55,038 bases of DNA from an uncultured Prevotellaceae bacterium (lineage in GTDB: Bacteria > Bacteroidota > Bacteroidia > Bacteroidales > Bacteroidaceae). The stretch is from positions 1 through 55,038 of the forward strand of contig USTH01000003.1 of the NCBI GenBank assembly GCA_900557555.1, given 5' to 3'. Under the pieces are notes generated by a model, which saw only the letters and a program-made list of their open reading frames with translations, made no database searches and had not been told where the DNA came from. Positions within the stretch are counted from its first letter, which is position 1. Each line of letters opens with the position of its first letter. The translations under genes were made by a program, and so were the position numbers. Of the stretch, positions 16,640-25,464 are shown piece after piece.

Positions 16640-18229
16640 TTATTTATAGTCGTAGGCATGTTTAGCATAGTCAAGTGTATAATGCAGTCCGCGGCTTTCT
16701 TTTCTTTCTATGGCCTGACGTGTAACGAGATAACCTACGTTAATTGCATTTCTCAGTTCGCATATATCGCGGGTAGCTTTAACTCGTTTGAAAAGTTCTT
16801 CCGTTTCTTCATATAGAAGGTCAAGTCGTACCCATGCGCGGTGAAGTCGGAGGTTGCTCCTGACAATACCCACATAGTTAGACATAGTTTGACCTACTTC
16901 GCGCATATCTTGTGCAATCAACACCTTTTCTTCGTTGGTCATTGTACCCTCATCGTTCCATTCAGGTACTTTATCGTTGAACGAACATTTATCAATAATG
17001 CTGAGTACGTGTTTTGCTGCAGCATCGGCGTATACAACAGCTTCAATGAGCGAATTGCTTGCCAAACGGTTTCCACCGTGAAGTCCAGTGCATGAGCATT
17101 CACCGATGGCATATAGTCTTTTGATGCTACTCTGTGCGTTGAGGTCTACCTTTATGCCACCACACAGGTAATGTGCACACGGTGTTACAGGTATATATTC
17201 TTTTGTAATGTCAATTCCTATAGACAAGCACTTTGCATAGATGTTTGGAAAGTGCATCTTAGTTTGTTCTGGGTCTTTGTGTGTAACGTCAAGGCATACA
17301 TGGTCAATGCCGTGTATTTTCATTTCTTTGTCAATGGCGCGTGCCACAATATCGCGCGGGGCGAGAGACAGTCTTTTGTCATATTTCTGCATGAATTCCT
17401 CGCCGTTGGGCAGGCGCAGAATGCCTCCATATCCACGCATGGCTTCAGTGATAAGGTAGGCAGGGTGTGTTTCGCCAGGATGATAGAGTGCTGTGGGGTG
17501 GAACTGCACAAATTCCATATCCTTTACTGTTGCTTTGGCTCTGTATGCCATTGCTATTCCATCGCCTGTAGCGATATTCGGATTGGTAGTAGTAGCATAT
17601 ACGGCTCCTATGCCTCCTGTGGCAAGAAGTGTAATTTTAGAGAGAAAGGTATCGACTTTGCCTGTGTCAGGGTCAAGAATATATGCACCGTAGCACTCTA
17701 TGTCGGGTGTATGGCGATTTACTTCTATGCCAAGATGGTGTTGTGTTATTATTTCTACTGCAAAGTGATTTTCAAGTATTGTGATGTTGTGATTTTTTCG
17801 TACAGCTTCTATCAGTCCGCGCTGTATTTCAAAGCCAGAGTCGTCAGCATGATGAAGTATTCTAAATTCAGAGTGGCCTCCTTCGCGATGAAGGTCAAAC
17901 GAACCGTCTTCCTTCCTATCAAAGTTTACTCCCCACTGTACAAGCCGTTCAATGCCGGCAGGAGCATTTCTGACTACCTGTTCCACTGCCGCAGGGTCGC
18001 TTATATAGTCGCCTGCAATCATAGTGTCTTTTATGTGTTTTTCAAAGTTGTCCACTTCAAGGTTAGTCACAGAGGCTATTCCTCCTTGCGCCTTAGCAGT
18101 ATTGGCCTCGTCTATTGTGGTTTTGCAAATCAGTGCCACTTTTCCTTTTTTTGCTTTGGCCACTTGAAGTGCAAATGACATTCCGGCTACACCCGAGCCT
18201 ATTACAAGAAAATCAAATTTGCGTATCAT
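16640..18229 (-). CDS. nadB: L-aspartate oxidase NadB
   Basis: This 529-residue FAD enzyme oxidises L-aspartate to iminoaspartate, the substrate of NadA. The FAD-binding GSGVAGMSFALQVAK is at about 12-26. AQGGIASV and the DTMIAGDYISDPAAVE region follow. HREGGHSEFRILHHADDSG, VQFHPTALYHPG, PCAHYLCGGIKVDL and GLHGGNRLASNSLIEAVV match L-aspartate oxidases and separate it from succinate dehydrogenase flavoproteins, which carry a covalent-FAD histidine context. Length is normal. It is monocistronic and divergent from dacB, with a TATCTTTG promoter element at 18287-18280 and a terminator after the stop. A long open frame on the opposite strand is a shadow. Confidence 0.96.
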   Translation of the reverse strand: MIRKFDFLVIGSGVAGMSFALQVAKAKKGKVALICKTTIDEANTAKAQGGIASVTNLEVDNFEKHIKDTMIAGDYISDPAAVEQVVRNAPAGIERLVQWGVNFDRKEDGSFDLHREGGHSEFRILHHADDSGFEIQRGLIEAVRKNHNITILENHFAVEIITQHHLGIEVNRHTPDIECYGAYILDPDTGKVDTFLSKITLLATGGIGAVYATTTNPNIATGDGIAMAYRAKATVKDMEFVQFHPTALYHPGETHPAYLITEAMRGYGGILRLPNGEEFMQKYDKRLSLAPRDIVARAIDKEMKIHGIDHVCLDVTHKDPEQTKMHFPNIYAKCLSIGIDITKEYIPVTPCAHYLCGGIKVDLNAQSSIKRLYAIGECSCTGLHGGNRLASNSLIEAVVYADAAAKHVLSIIDKCSFNDKVPEWNDEGTMTNEEKVLIAQDMREVGQTMSNYVGIVRSNLRLHRAWVRLDLLYEETEELFKRVKATRDICELRNAINVGYLVTRQAIERKESRGLHYTLDYAKHAYDYK

Positions 18230-18279
18230 TTACAGTAGTATTTAATAATACATTATTAATTAAAGCTAATAAGTGTATG

Positions 18280-18287
18280 CAAAGATA
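18280..18287 (-). promoter_or_regulatory. -7 element for nadB
   Basis: TATCTTTG on the minus strand fits TAnnTTTG, about 50 bases before the nadB ATG. A TTTG lies 14 bases upstream (18305-18302), shorter than usual. Confidence 0.5.
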
Positions 18288-18310
18288 GGCTTATTTTTAA
18301 ACAAAGAGTA

Positions 18311-18338
18311 TTTGTTTAACATAAAATTAGTATTTTTG
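18311..18338 (+). promoter_or_regulatory. Promoter for the PBP4-type gene, close to the start codon
   Basis: TTTG at 18311-18314, a 16-base spacer and TATTTTTG at 18331-18338. The ATG follows at 18347, so transcripts from this element would have almost no 5' leader. Confidence 0.45.
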
Positions 18339-18346
18339 CCTGTATT

Positions 18347-19630
18347 ATGAAGAAGATTATTGCAAACTTAAAGACTATATCAATTTTTGTTTTATTTCTG
18401 TCAACGGTTCAAGCCAAATCGTTTGGCTTGAATAATGTGGTTATGCATGATACCAATTATTTGGCTTGCGCTGAAGACACTGTTGACGCAGAGGCAGCAG
18501 ACAGTACCGAGACCGAGGTTTTGAAGTGGCCGCAGTCGATGACAGTTGGCATTGATAAACTGTTGGAAGATCCTATGTTCGAGCGTTCACAAGTTGCGGT
18601 TGTGGTTTATAACCTTGATGCCGATACAGTGATGTACAATTACATGGGGCGCCAGTTGATGCGTCCGGCATCGGTAATGAAGCTTTTCACTGCCAGCACC
18701 GCCCTTGACAATCTCGGTGGTGACCATTTGTTTGAAACGAGGCTGTACTACAGAGGTGTAATAAGTGACTCTGTGCTTCATGGCGACATATATATCAAGG
18801 GAGGTTTTGACCCAATGTTCGGCTATGATGATATGTACTCATTTGTGGATAACATCAAGTTGCGTGGTATCAACAGAATAGATGGAAAAATATATACTGA
18901 TGTGTCGTTTAAGGATACGCTCAAATGGGGTGAAGGCTGGTGTTGGGATGACAAGGAAACCACATTGACTCCTTTGCTTTATGATGGCAAGGACATCTTT
19001 GTCACCAAATTCATGCAGCGGCTTACTCATGATGGCATAGCACATCCTAATACGTATGTGTCAGGCCGTGCAGAGGGCGACAGCCTTGTGTTGCTTGACA
19101 TAAGGTCTCACACAGTTGACCAGATGCTGACCCACACCATGAAGAATTCTGACAACCTTTACGCCGAGTCGTTGTTCTATCAACTGGGAGCCAAAAGCAG
19201 TGCACCATATGCCAGCACGCGTCGTTCGGTGGAAAAAGTAAACGCACTGATAAGTAAACTTGGGTTTGACCCATCTGAATACACAGTGGCAGACGGAAGT
19301 GGCCTTTCGCTCTACAACTATGTAACGCCAAACTTGGTGGTAGGTCTCTTGAAGTATGTATGGAACAACAACAACATATTAAATCACCTCTATCCCACCT
19401 TGCCAGTGTCGGGTGTTGACGGCACACTGCGAAACCGCATGATAAACACTCCGGCAGAATATGTGATACACGCCAAGACCGGCACACTGCGCAAGGTGAG
19501 CACTCTGGCTGGTTATGCCAAGGCATACAATGGTGTCAATCTTGCGTTCTGCATATTCAATCAGGGCATTCTTAATGCCGCAGAAGGCAAGAGATTTCAA
19601 GACAAGGTGTGCAGTCTGATGGTAGAGTAG
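18347..19630 (+). CDS. dacB: D-alanyl-D-alanine carboxypeptidase/endopeptidase, PBP4 (S13) family
   Basis: This 427-residue penicillin-binding protein of class C acts in the periplasm on peptidoglycan cross-links. An N-terminal hydrophobic segment (about 1-24) is the signal peptide. The three active-site motifs are all present: SxxK at S109-K112 (ASVMKLF), SxN at 268-270 (NSDNLYAE) and KTG at 377-379 (HAKTGTL). The protein is slightly shorter than E. coli DacB (477 residues), the loss being in the inserted domain between the first two motifs. It is divergent from nadB. The MscS-like gene starts 46 bases downstream on the same strand, and a joint transcript is possible. Confidence 0.92.
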   Translation: MKKIIANLKTISIFVLFLSTVQAKSFGLNNVVMHDTNYLACAEDTVDAEAADSTETEVLKWPQSMTVGIDKLLEDPMFERSQVAVVVYNLDADTVMYNYMGRQLMRPASVMKLFTASTALDNLGGDHLFETRLYYRGVISDSVLHGDIYIKGGFDPMFGYDDMYSFVDNIKLRGINRIDGKIYTDVSFKDTLKWGEGWCWDDKETTLTPLLYDGKDIFVTKFMQRLTHDGIAHPNTYVSGRAEGDSLVLLDIRSHTVDQMLTHTMKNSDNLYAESLFYQLGAKSSAPYASTRRSVEKVNALISKLGFDPSEYTVADGSGLSLYNYVTPNLVVGLLKYVWNNNNILNHLYPTLPVSGVDGTLRNRMINTPAEYVIHAKTGTLRKVSTLAGYAKAYNGVNLAFCIFNQGILNAAEGKRFQDKVCSLMVE

Positions 19631-19676
19631 GGGGATATGTAGTTTTTGCTGTAAGTATTGATATAAAGGTAGTGAA

Positions 19677-22262
19677 GTGAAAAGAATAACGTTGATTTTT
19701 TTTGTGGCACTGTGCTCGTTTACGGCTGTTAAGGCAGTGCTGAAAGAAAAAGACCTTAACCAGACCATATCTGTATTGATGGCGGAGCTTGAGAATTCTT
19801 TCAATGAGCAGAAAGAAACTATGGCTCGCTATCGTGACAGGGTAGACAGGCAGCACAGAAATATGGTTGCAATAATGGAGCGAAGCTATCAGATTTCCCT
19901 TATGCTCTATTCACAGAAGGAAGACTATACCTTTGATCTAAGCTATGCATGTCACGAAGCTACCGAGCAATACCGTGAGTTCAAGCTCAACCGAATGCCT
20001 TTTGACAAGATAACAGCAAGGCTTGACAACGAGATACGACGCTATGATTCGCTCATAGAGACATTGTCTAACCTTCCACCAGCTAAGAAGTCAAATGTAC
20101 ATAACGCTGATAGTGTGAAGGCGGGCAAAAAGTCCAGACAACATCCTTTTGTACTCAACGCACAGAGCCAGCATTGCCGTGACGTTTGCATTGATATTGC
20201 TACCAAAATGCGCGACAACTTAAAAGAGGCAAAGTATGGTATTGAGAAAGACAAACAGTATTATTCTCGTATTGAAAAACGGTTGAAACGCATCAACGAC
20301 TATGCCGAAAAGAGATATGCTGACATACAGAAGAGTATATTCATAAATGGTGGAAGCAGTTATTTTGAGGTGCTCGGCAGCATAGGTAAATACTTTGACG
20401 TTGCCCGAAGTGATGCAAAGGAAAAATATCAGTCGGAGAGCATCAACACCAAGGATGGTGCACAAATAGAAGTTAAGTCGCAGTGGCGTGGCCCTATTGT
20501 GTTGTTTCTGGCAGTGTTTATATTGTTCTATCTGTCTGTAGCCTCTGTGCTTGGCGGAGCTATAGTGAAATGGGTTGTTCCGAGGAGATTTCGCACGGAA
20601 GGCTTCATGAAGAAGAAGGTGTGCATTATGCTTGTTGCCGCAGTGGTGATATTTGCATTGGTGCTGTCAGTGGTCAGGCTGTTTATGGGCCACCACAACT
20701 TCATACTTATGGCAAGCAGTCTGCTCATAGAGCTGGCTTGGCTCATAGGCGTGATACTGATGTCGCTTCTAATACGCCTTGACGGCAATCAGATCAGAAG
20801 CGGGTTCAAAATCTATGCACCTATAATGCTGATGGGGTTCATCATCATCACTTTCCGCATTATTTTTATTCCAAACAATCTGGTCAACCTTATCTTTCCA
20901 CCGATATTGCTGCTTGTAACAGTGTGGAACTGGTTTGTAGTGATGCGCAACAATAACAACATTCCGCGCAGCGACGTTTTCTATACCTGGGTTTCAATCA
21001 TCATAATGGTGATTTCTACAGTTGCGTCGTGGTCTGGCTACACCCTCATGGCGGTTCAGATACTTATATGGTGGCTCTTCCAACTTACTTGTATTCAGAC
21101 CATCACTTGTCTGTTTTATCTACTCGGTATTTATGAACTGCGCTATCTCACCAAAAAAATAAAGGGACTCATATATGCTGGTGCGGGCATGGATGGGAAG
21201 GCTGTTGCCAACGGTGGTGAAATAAAGGCCAAAGCCCTTGAGAGGCTTAAGAAAAACAAAGGCGACTATATTGACAAGACGTGGTTCTTTGACCTTGTCT
21301 ATATGGTTATAGTGCCTGTAATGGGTGTGGTGTCTGTTATGTTGTCTATTTGGTGGTCTGCAGACGTGTTTGACCTCACCGGTTCCATCTACAAGGTTTT
21401 CTTCATCAACTTTCTCAACATTACCGGAGTAATATCGCTATCGCTTCAGAAGATGGTGATGGCCATGTCGCTGTGGTTTATGTTCAGATACATCGCCTAT
21501 CTGCTCAAAGCACTGTATAGAAAATATAAAAAGCCAGGCAAGTCCTCAGGCAATAAACCGAATCTTACGCTGGCAAACAATATCATAAGCATTATGGTGT
21601 GGGGCGGCTACATCATAATCTGCATGATTATGCTTCACATCCCAGCCGGAGCCATAGAGACGGTTTCCGCAGGTTTGGCAGCTGGTCTTGGATTTGCCAT
21701 GAAGGATTTGCTCGAAAACTTCTTCTATGGCATATCATTGATGAGCGGACGTGTCAGAGTGGGCGACTATATAGAATGTGACGGTATCAGGGGCAAGGTG
21801 GAGAGCATCACATATCAGAGTACGCAGATTATCACGTCTGACGGGTCGGTAATGGCATTTCTTAACTCTGCACTGTTCAACAAGAATTTCAAGAACTTGA
21901 CACGCAACAATAGTTACGAGTTCGTAAAGCTACCGGTGGGGGTGGCTTATGGCACTGATATCAAGGAAGTGCGCCAGATACTCATAAAAGCCATATCTGA
22001 ACTGCATGCCAAAGGCAAAGACGGCCGCGAGGTTATCAGTTCCGACAAAGCTATGAGTGTGGTGATTGATGAATTTGCCGACAACAGTGTCAACCTCTAT
22101 TTCACCTGCTGGGTAATGGTAGAGGAGAAATTCGCTGTTGTAAGCCGAATAAAAGAGACCATCTACAATGTTCTCAATGAACACAACATTGAAATACCAT
22201 TTCCGCAGCGAGACATCTATATTAAAAACTACAATAACGAACAAACAACAGAAAAATCATAA
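19677..22262 (+). CDS. MscS-family mechanosensitive ion channel, large form
   Basis: This is an 861-residue protein starting at GTG 19677, with an AAAGG about 10 bases upstream. A signal peptide (to about residue 20, TAVKA) is followed by a periplasmic, charged and probably coiled-coil region to about 260. About ten membrane segments then run between 270 and 660. The MscS core follows: the pore helix [25 protein letters not shown] (split at about 661-685), then [20 protein letters not shown] and the beta domain to about 850. The architecture resembles the MscK/YbdG-like large channels that release solutes under hypo-osmotic shock. cysS begins 4 bases after its stop, so the two are probably co-transcribed. 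Confidence 0.88.
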   Translation: MKRITLIFFVALCSFTAVKAVLKEKDLNQTISVLMAELENSFNEQKETMARYRDRVDRQHRNMVAIMERSYQISLMLYSQKEDYTFDLSYACHEATEQYREFKLNRMPFDKITARLDNEIRRYDSLIETLSNLPPAKKSNVHNADSVKAGKKSRQHPFVLNAQSQHCRDVCIDIATKMRDNLKEAKYGIEKDKQYYSRIEKRLKRINDYAEKRYADIQKSIFINGGSSYFEVLGSIGKYFDVARSDAKEKYQSESINTKDGAQIEVKSQWRGPIVLFLAVFILFYLSVASVLGGAIVKWVVPRRFRTEGFMKKKVCIMLVAAVVIFALVLSVVRLFMGHHNFILMASSLLIELAWLIGVILMSLLIRLDGNQIRSGFKIYAPIMLMGFIIITFRIIFIPNNLVNLIFPPILLLVTVWNWFVVMRNNNNIPRSDVFYTWVSIIIMVISTVASWSGYTLMAVQILIWWLFQLTCIQTITCLFYLLGIYELRYLTKKIKGLIYAGAGMDGKAVANGGEIKAKALERLKKNKGDYIDKTWFFDLVYMVIVPVMGVVSVMLSIWWSADVFDLTGSIYKVFFINFLNITGVISLSLQKMVMAMSLWFMFRYIAYLLKALYRKYKKPGKSSGNKPNLTLANNIISIMVWGGYIIICMIMLHIPAGAIETVSAGLAAGLGFAMKDLLENFFYGISLMSGRVRVGDYIECDGIRGKVESITYQSTQIITSDGSVMAFLNSALFNKNFKNLTRNNSYEFVKLPVGVAYGTDIKEVRQILIKAISELHAKGKDGREVISSDKAMSVVIDEFADNSVNLYFTCWVMVEEKFAVVSRIKETIYNVLNEHNIEIPFPQRDIYIKNYNNEQTTEKS

Positions 22263-22266
22263 CACT

Positions 22267-23748
22267 ATGCAACCACTATTGATTTACAACACCCTCAGTC
22301 GCAACAAGGAGATATTTCGTCCTGTAAACGAAGGGTGCGTTGGAATGTATGTATGCGGGCCAACAGTATATGGTGACGCACATCTGGGCCATGCACGTCC
22401 TGCAATAACGTTCGACATACTTTTCCGTTATCTGCAACACATAGGCTACAAGGTACGCTATGTGCGCAATATCACCGATGTGGGCCATCTGGAGCACGAT
22501 GCCGATGAAGGAGAAGACAAAATAGCCAAAAAAGCTCGCCTCGAGCAGCTTGAACCGATGGAGGTGGCACAATATTTCACCAACCGTTTCCATGAGGCAA
22601 TGGAAGCGCTCAACGTTCTTCCGCCGAGCATAGAACCACACGCATCGGGACACATCATCGAGCAGGAAAAACTTGTGCAGGAAATTCTTGACAACGGCTA
22701 TGCCTACATAAGCAATGGCAGCGTATATTTTGATGTAGAGAAATACAACAAAGACTACCACTATGGAGTGCTGTCAAACCGAAACCTTACCGACGTAATC
22801 AACCACAGCCGTACACTCGACGGACAAGAAGAAAAACATAATCAAGTGGATTTCGCCCTATGGAAAAAGGCACAACCGCTTCATATCATGCGTTGGCCCT
22901 CACCATGGAGCGAGGGTTTTCCTGGATGGCATTGCGAGTGTACCGCCATGGGCCGCAAGTATCTTGGCAAGCATTTTGATATTCATGGGGGAGGCATGGA
23001 TCTCGTGTTCCCTCACCATGAGTGTGAGATTGCTCAGGCGGTGGCATCACAGGGCAGCCAGATGGTGAAGTACTGGATGCACAACAACATGATTACCATC
23101 GAGGGAAAGAAAATGGGTAAGTCATACAACAACTTTATAACTTTGCAGCAGTTCTTTGACGGTTCTCACGAGAAGTTGCAAGAGGCCTACAGCCCAATGA
23201 CCATACGCTTCTTTATTTTGCAGGCGCATTACCGCTCTACCGTAGACTTCTCAAATGAAGCCCTCCAGGCAGCACGCAAGGGCATGCAGCGTCTGTTTGA
23301 CGCCATCAGACAACTTGACCGCCTCACTGCCACTGACAACGGTAACGTTACCGTTGCCAATGTCGACGAACTCAGGCAAAAGTGTTATGATGCCATGAAT
23401 GATGACCTCAACACACCGATTGTCATAAGCCATCTGTTTGATGCCTGCCGTGTAATAAACCAGATTGCTGATGGTCAGCAGTCCATCACTGCAGATGCCC
23501 TCAGTGCTCTTAAGGAAGTGTTTGCCGTCTTCACGGGCGACATACTTGGCCTAAAGTCAGAGGCTGACGGCAGTAGCAGCCGTGAAGAGGCCTACTCGGC
23601 TGCAGTGGACCTTTTGCTTGAGACACGCGCTAAAGCCAAGGCAAACAAAGATTGGGCTACAAGCGATCTTATTCGCGACCGGCTTGCAGCTCTCGGATTT
23701 GAAATAAAAGATACCAAAGAAGGTGCTACTTGGAAGCTTAACAAGTAG
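22267..23748 (+). CDS. cysS: Cysteinyl-tRNA synthetase
   Basis: This 493-residue class I synthetase attaches cysteine to tRNA-Cys. The start is placed at ATG 22267. The frame is open back into the channel gene, but the family N-terminus ([12 protein letters not shown]) begins here. The zinc site uses C30 in VCGPTVYG, with further ligands in [10 protein letters not shown] and [12 protein letters not shown] is HLGH (39-42) and KMSKS is KMGKS in [10 protein letters not shown]. The C-terminal anticodon-binding domain ends [14 protein letters not shown]. The plus strand is richer in C than in G here, unlike most genes to its left as far as the DnaA-box region. A nested terminator hairpin follows. 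Confidence 0.97.
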   Translation: MQPLLIYNTLSRNKEIFRPVNEGCVGMYVCGPTVYGDAHLGHARPAITFDILFRYLQHIGYKVRYVRNITDVGHLEHDADEGEDKIAKKARLEQLEPMEVAQYFTNRFHEAMEALNVLPPSIEPHASGHIIEQEKLVQEILDNGYAYISNGSVYFDVEKYNKDYHYGVLSNRNLTDVINHSRTLDGQEEKHNQVDFALWKKAQPLHIMRWPSPWSEGFPGWHCECTAMGRKYLGKHFDIHGGGMDLVFPHHECEIAQAVASQGSQMVKYWMHNNMITIEGKKMGKSYNNFITLQQFFDGSHEKLQEAYSPMTIRFFILQAHYRSTVDFSNEALQAARKGMQRLFDAIRQLDRLTATDNGNVTVANVDELRQKCYDAMNDDLNTPIVISHLFDACRVINQIADGQQSITADALSALKEVFAVFTGDILGLKSEADGSSSREEAYSAAVDLLLETRAKAKANKDWATSDLIRDRLAALGFEIKDTKEGATWKLNK

Positions 23749-23765
23749 ACATCATACCGATATAA

Positions 23766-23847
23766 AGGCTGTGCCATAAAAAACTGACCCCTGAAAGTCA
23801 TTTGTCTAACTTTCAGGGGTCAGTTTTTATTGAACAGCCTATTTTTT
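23766..23847. terminator. Nested bidirectional terminator after cysS
   Basis: The inner arms are perfect over 18 bases (AAAACTGACCCCTGAAAG at 23780-23797 and its complement at 23810-23827). The outer arms AGGCTGT (23766-23772) and ACAGCCT (23834-23840) enclose them, followed by seven T. The symmetry allows termination from both sides. Confidence 0.8.
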
Positions 23848-23923
23848 TGCACGGTATCCCAACAAAACTATACGACGGCAGTTTTGTGCGGTCTTGGAGT
23901 GTCGTGACCTTTACAAATCTCAT

Positions 23924-23961
23924 TCCGCTAACTAGTGGACTATAGTCCACTAGTTAGCGGA
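23924..23961. repeat. 38-bp perfect palindrome
   Basis: The arms TCCGCTAACTAGTGGACTA and TAGTCCACTAGTTAGCGGA are exact complements with no loop, centred at 23942/23943. It sits in a 575-bp gap without genes between cysS and gldN (23749-24323). No T-run follows, so it is not a usual terminator. Confidence 0.8.
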
Positions 23962-24138
23962 GTGTGGAAATATCACCTCTTGAGCGTTTCATGTTTTGTT
24001 GCAACGTCTTTTAGTGCTTGCCCATTCTGTCCTGACGATGAGGCCATATGGATGCGGTATTCTCAATCATCCATGCATTTCACGCTGGGCTTTGCCATAG
24101 CTGTAATTACAACAGTAGGGCAACGTCTACATGCCAAA

Positions 24139-24178
24139 ACCCGCGGTTCTGCAATGCGCTGAATGCGGAACTGCGGGT
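24139..24178. repeat. Hairpin in the cysS-gldN gap
   Basis: ACCCGCGGTTCTGCA (24139-24153) pairs with TGCGGAACTGCGGGT (24164-24178), with two wobble pairs, around a 10-base loop. It stands just beyond the gldN terminator. The surrounding sequence from 23962 to 24138 has no recognisable gene. Confidence 0.55.
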
Positions 24179-24185
24179 ACGAAAA

Positions 24186-24215
24186 GAGGCTGTGTCTATC
24201 TTATGACACAGCCTC
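24186..24215 (-). terminator. Terminator of the T9SS operon
   Basis: GAGGCTGTGTC and GACACAGCCTC are perfect 11-base arms around an 8-base loop. Read on the minus strand, the stem is followed by TTTT, 109 bases past the gldN stop. Confidence 0.7.
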
Positions 24216-24323
24216 CTGTTAATATTTTTAGCGTGTAATACTTTTGGCTTAGTATGATTTGAGTTCAAAACGGCCTACAAATAGCAGTGTTTGTTGTAAC
24301 ACGGTTTGTTGACCAATGTAGTT

Positions 24324-25406
24324 TTAGTGACGTTGGCGTCTGGCAGAGAAGCGTGGTGTAGCGTTGCCGTTTGACTTTTCGCGTTTAAGTTGTGAGCGGC
24401 TTGAGGTTGATTCTTCTTCTGTTTTGCTTGCTTTTCTGGCGCGCGGCGTAGTGCGTGCGGCTGGTTTGGCGGCTTCTATAGAGTCTTTGGCGGCTTGCAG
24501 TTCTTTGGCTTTCTGTTGTGCAGCCTTTATCTTTACGGAATCTTTACCCCAGACATGATCTTGCAGTGTGTTGATTTCCTTTTCTATGCGTTTTTGCTCT
24601 TTTTGAAGGGCGGAGTCGGTCTCGCAGTAGTTTGCCAGAACTTTGCCCTGCAGGTTGACGGTCTTGTATATCTTGCCGTCATACTGGTTGAGAGTGAAAT
24701 AGTCGTTGGCAGAAATCTGGGCAGCGTTGTTGTAGTTGGAGTTCATCAGTGTTATCTTGGCAAGATAAGGACTCACTTCGGCATAGTTAATCCAGAAAAG
24801 CGGTGTCGGTGCTTCTTCCTCAAGAAATTCGCCTATTGTTTTGCGCACGGGGCATATTGCAGTTACTTGGGTGTGGAACTGGGCTGTGTGCTGGTCGTAG
24901 TAGGTAGATTCCTTGATATAGTAGCTTTTTACTTGTGATGAAGGAATATCTGAATCCTCTATGCGTATTTTGTCACCGTTGGTTTCGTGTGGTATTTCAA
25001 AGCGCATGAGTATGTCGAGTGGCTTCATTGCGTTTTTGTCGTTGAAGTTCTCGTTGCCGTCAATGGTATATTCGTAGGCTTTGATCTGTTTGCGCATCAC
25101 GAGTTTGAAAATATAGGTAAACAGATTCATTCTGTCGCCTTGCGGTTCTTCTGGATAATAGAGCACTGCATTGTTGTCGTTTGTAAGGTCGAGCACTTTA
25201 TACACATCCCTGCGCCAGGCTGCATCTTTGGGCATTTCGCCTTGTGTTGGAAATTCAAGGGCGGCTCTCTCGCTGATTTTTACTGGCGAGGTGGCAGACC
25301 TTGTTTCTTTGTTTTGTGTGGATTGTTGGCGCAGACGGGCAGGTGGTTGTGCCACAGTGCTAATAGCCATGAGTGTTATTGAAAGCAGAATGATGGTGCG
25401 TTTCAT
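24324..25406 (-). CDS. gldN: T9SS ring/gliding protein GldN (PorN)
   Basis: This 360-residue secreted protein with signal peptide MKRTIILLSITLMAISTVAQ matches GldN/PorN, the periplasmic partner that forms a ring with the lipoprotein GldK beneath the outer membrane. Recognisable features are the WRRDVYKVLDLTNDNNAVLYYP region (in two parts, about 64-85), LMRFEIPHE, and a long helical stretch around 265-315. The last 45 residues are low-complexity and strongly basic (RTTPRARKASK, FSARRQRH). It is the last gene of the porP-gldK-gldL-gldM-gldN cluster, the same order as the porP-N operon of Porphyromonas gingivalis, and starts 58 bases after gldM. Confidence 0.92.
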   Translation of the reverse strand: MKRTIILLSITLMAISTVAQPPARLRQQSTQNKETRSATSPVKISERAALEFPTQGEMPKDAAWRRDVYKVLDLTNDNNAVLYYPEEPQGDRMNLFTYIFKLVMRKQIKAYEYTIDGNENFNDKNAMKPLDILMRFEIPHETNGDKIRIEDSDIPSSQVKSYYIKESTYYDQHTAQFHTQVTAICPVRKTIGEFLEEEAPTPLFWINYAEVSPYLAKITLMNSNYNNAAQISANDYFTLNQYDGKIYKTVNLQGKVLANYCETDSALQKEQKRIEKEINTLQDHVWGKDSVKIKAAQQKAKELQAAKDSIEAAKPAARTTPRARKASKTEEESTSSRSQLKREKSNGNATPRFSARRQRH

Positions 25407-25464
25407 ATTGTGTAGGTGTTGTTATGTTCTGTTTAGTATCCCCGGAATTATGCTGCAGGGGTGT

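Noticed and set aside
17171..18178. A 335-codon plus-strand open frame opposite nadB
   Set aside because: It lies wholly antisense to a well-matched NadB, and its translation is Cys/Tyr/Val-rich with no known motif.
22168..22266. Earlier start for cysS inside the channel gene
   Set aside because: The extra 33 residues are a frame-shadow of the MscS-like C-terminus and not part of the synthetase family.
23935..24162. A 75-codon plus-strand frame in the cysS-gldN gap
   Set aside because: It begins inside a perfect palindrome and has no known motif or expression signals.
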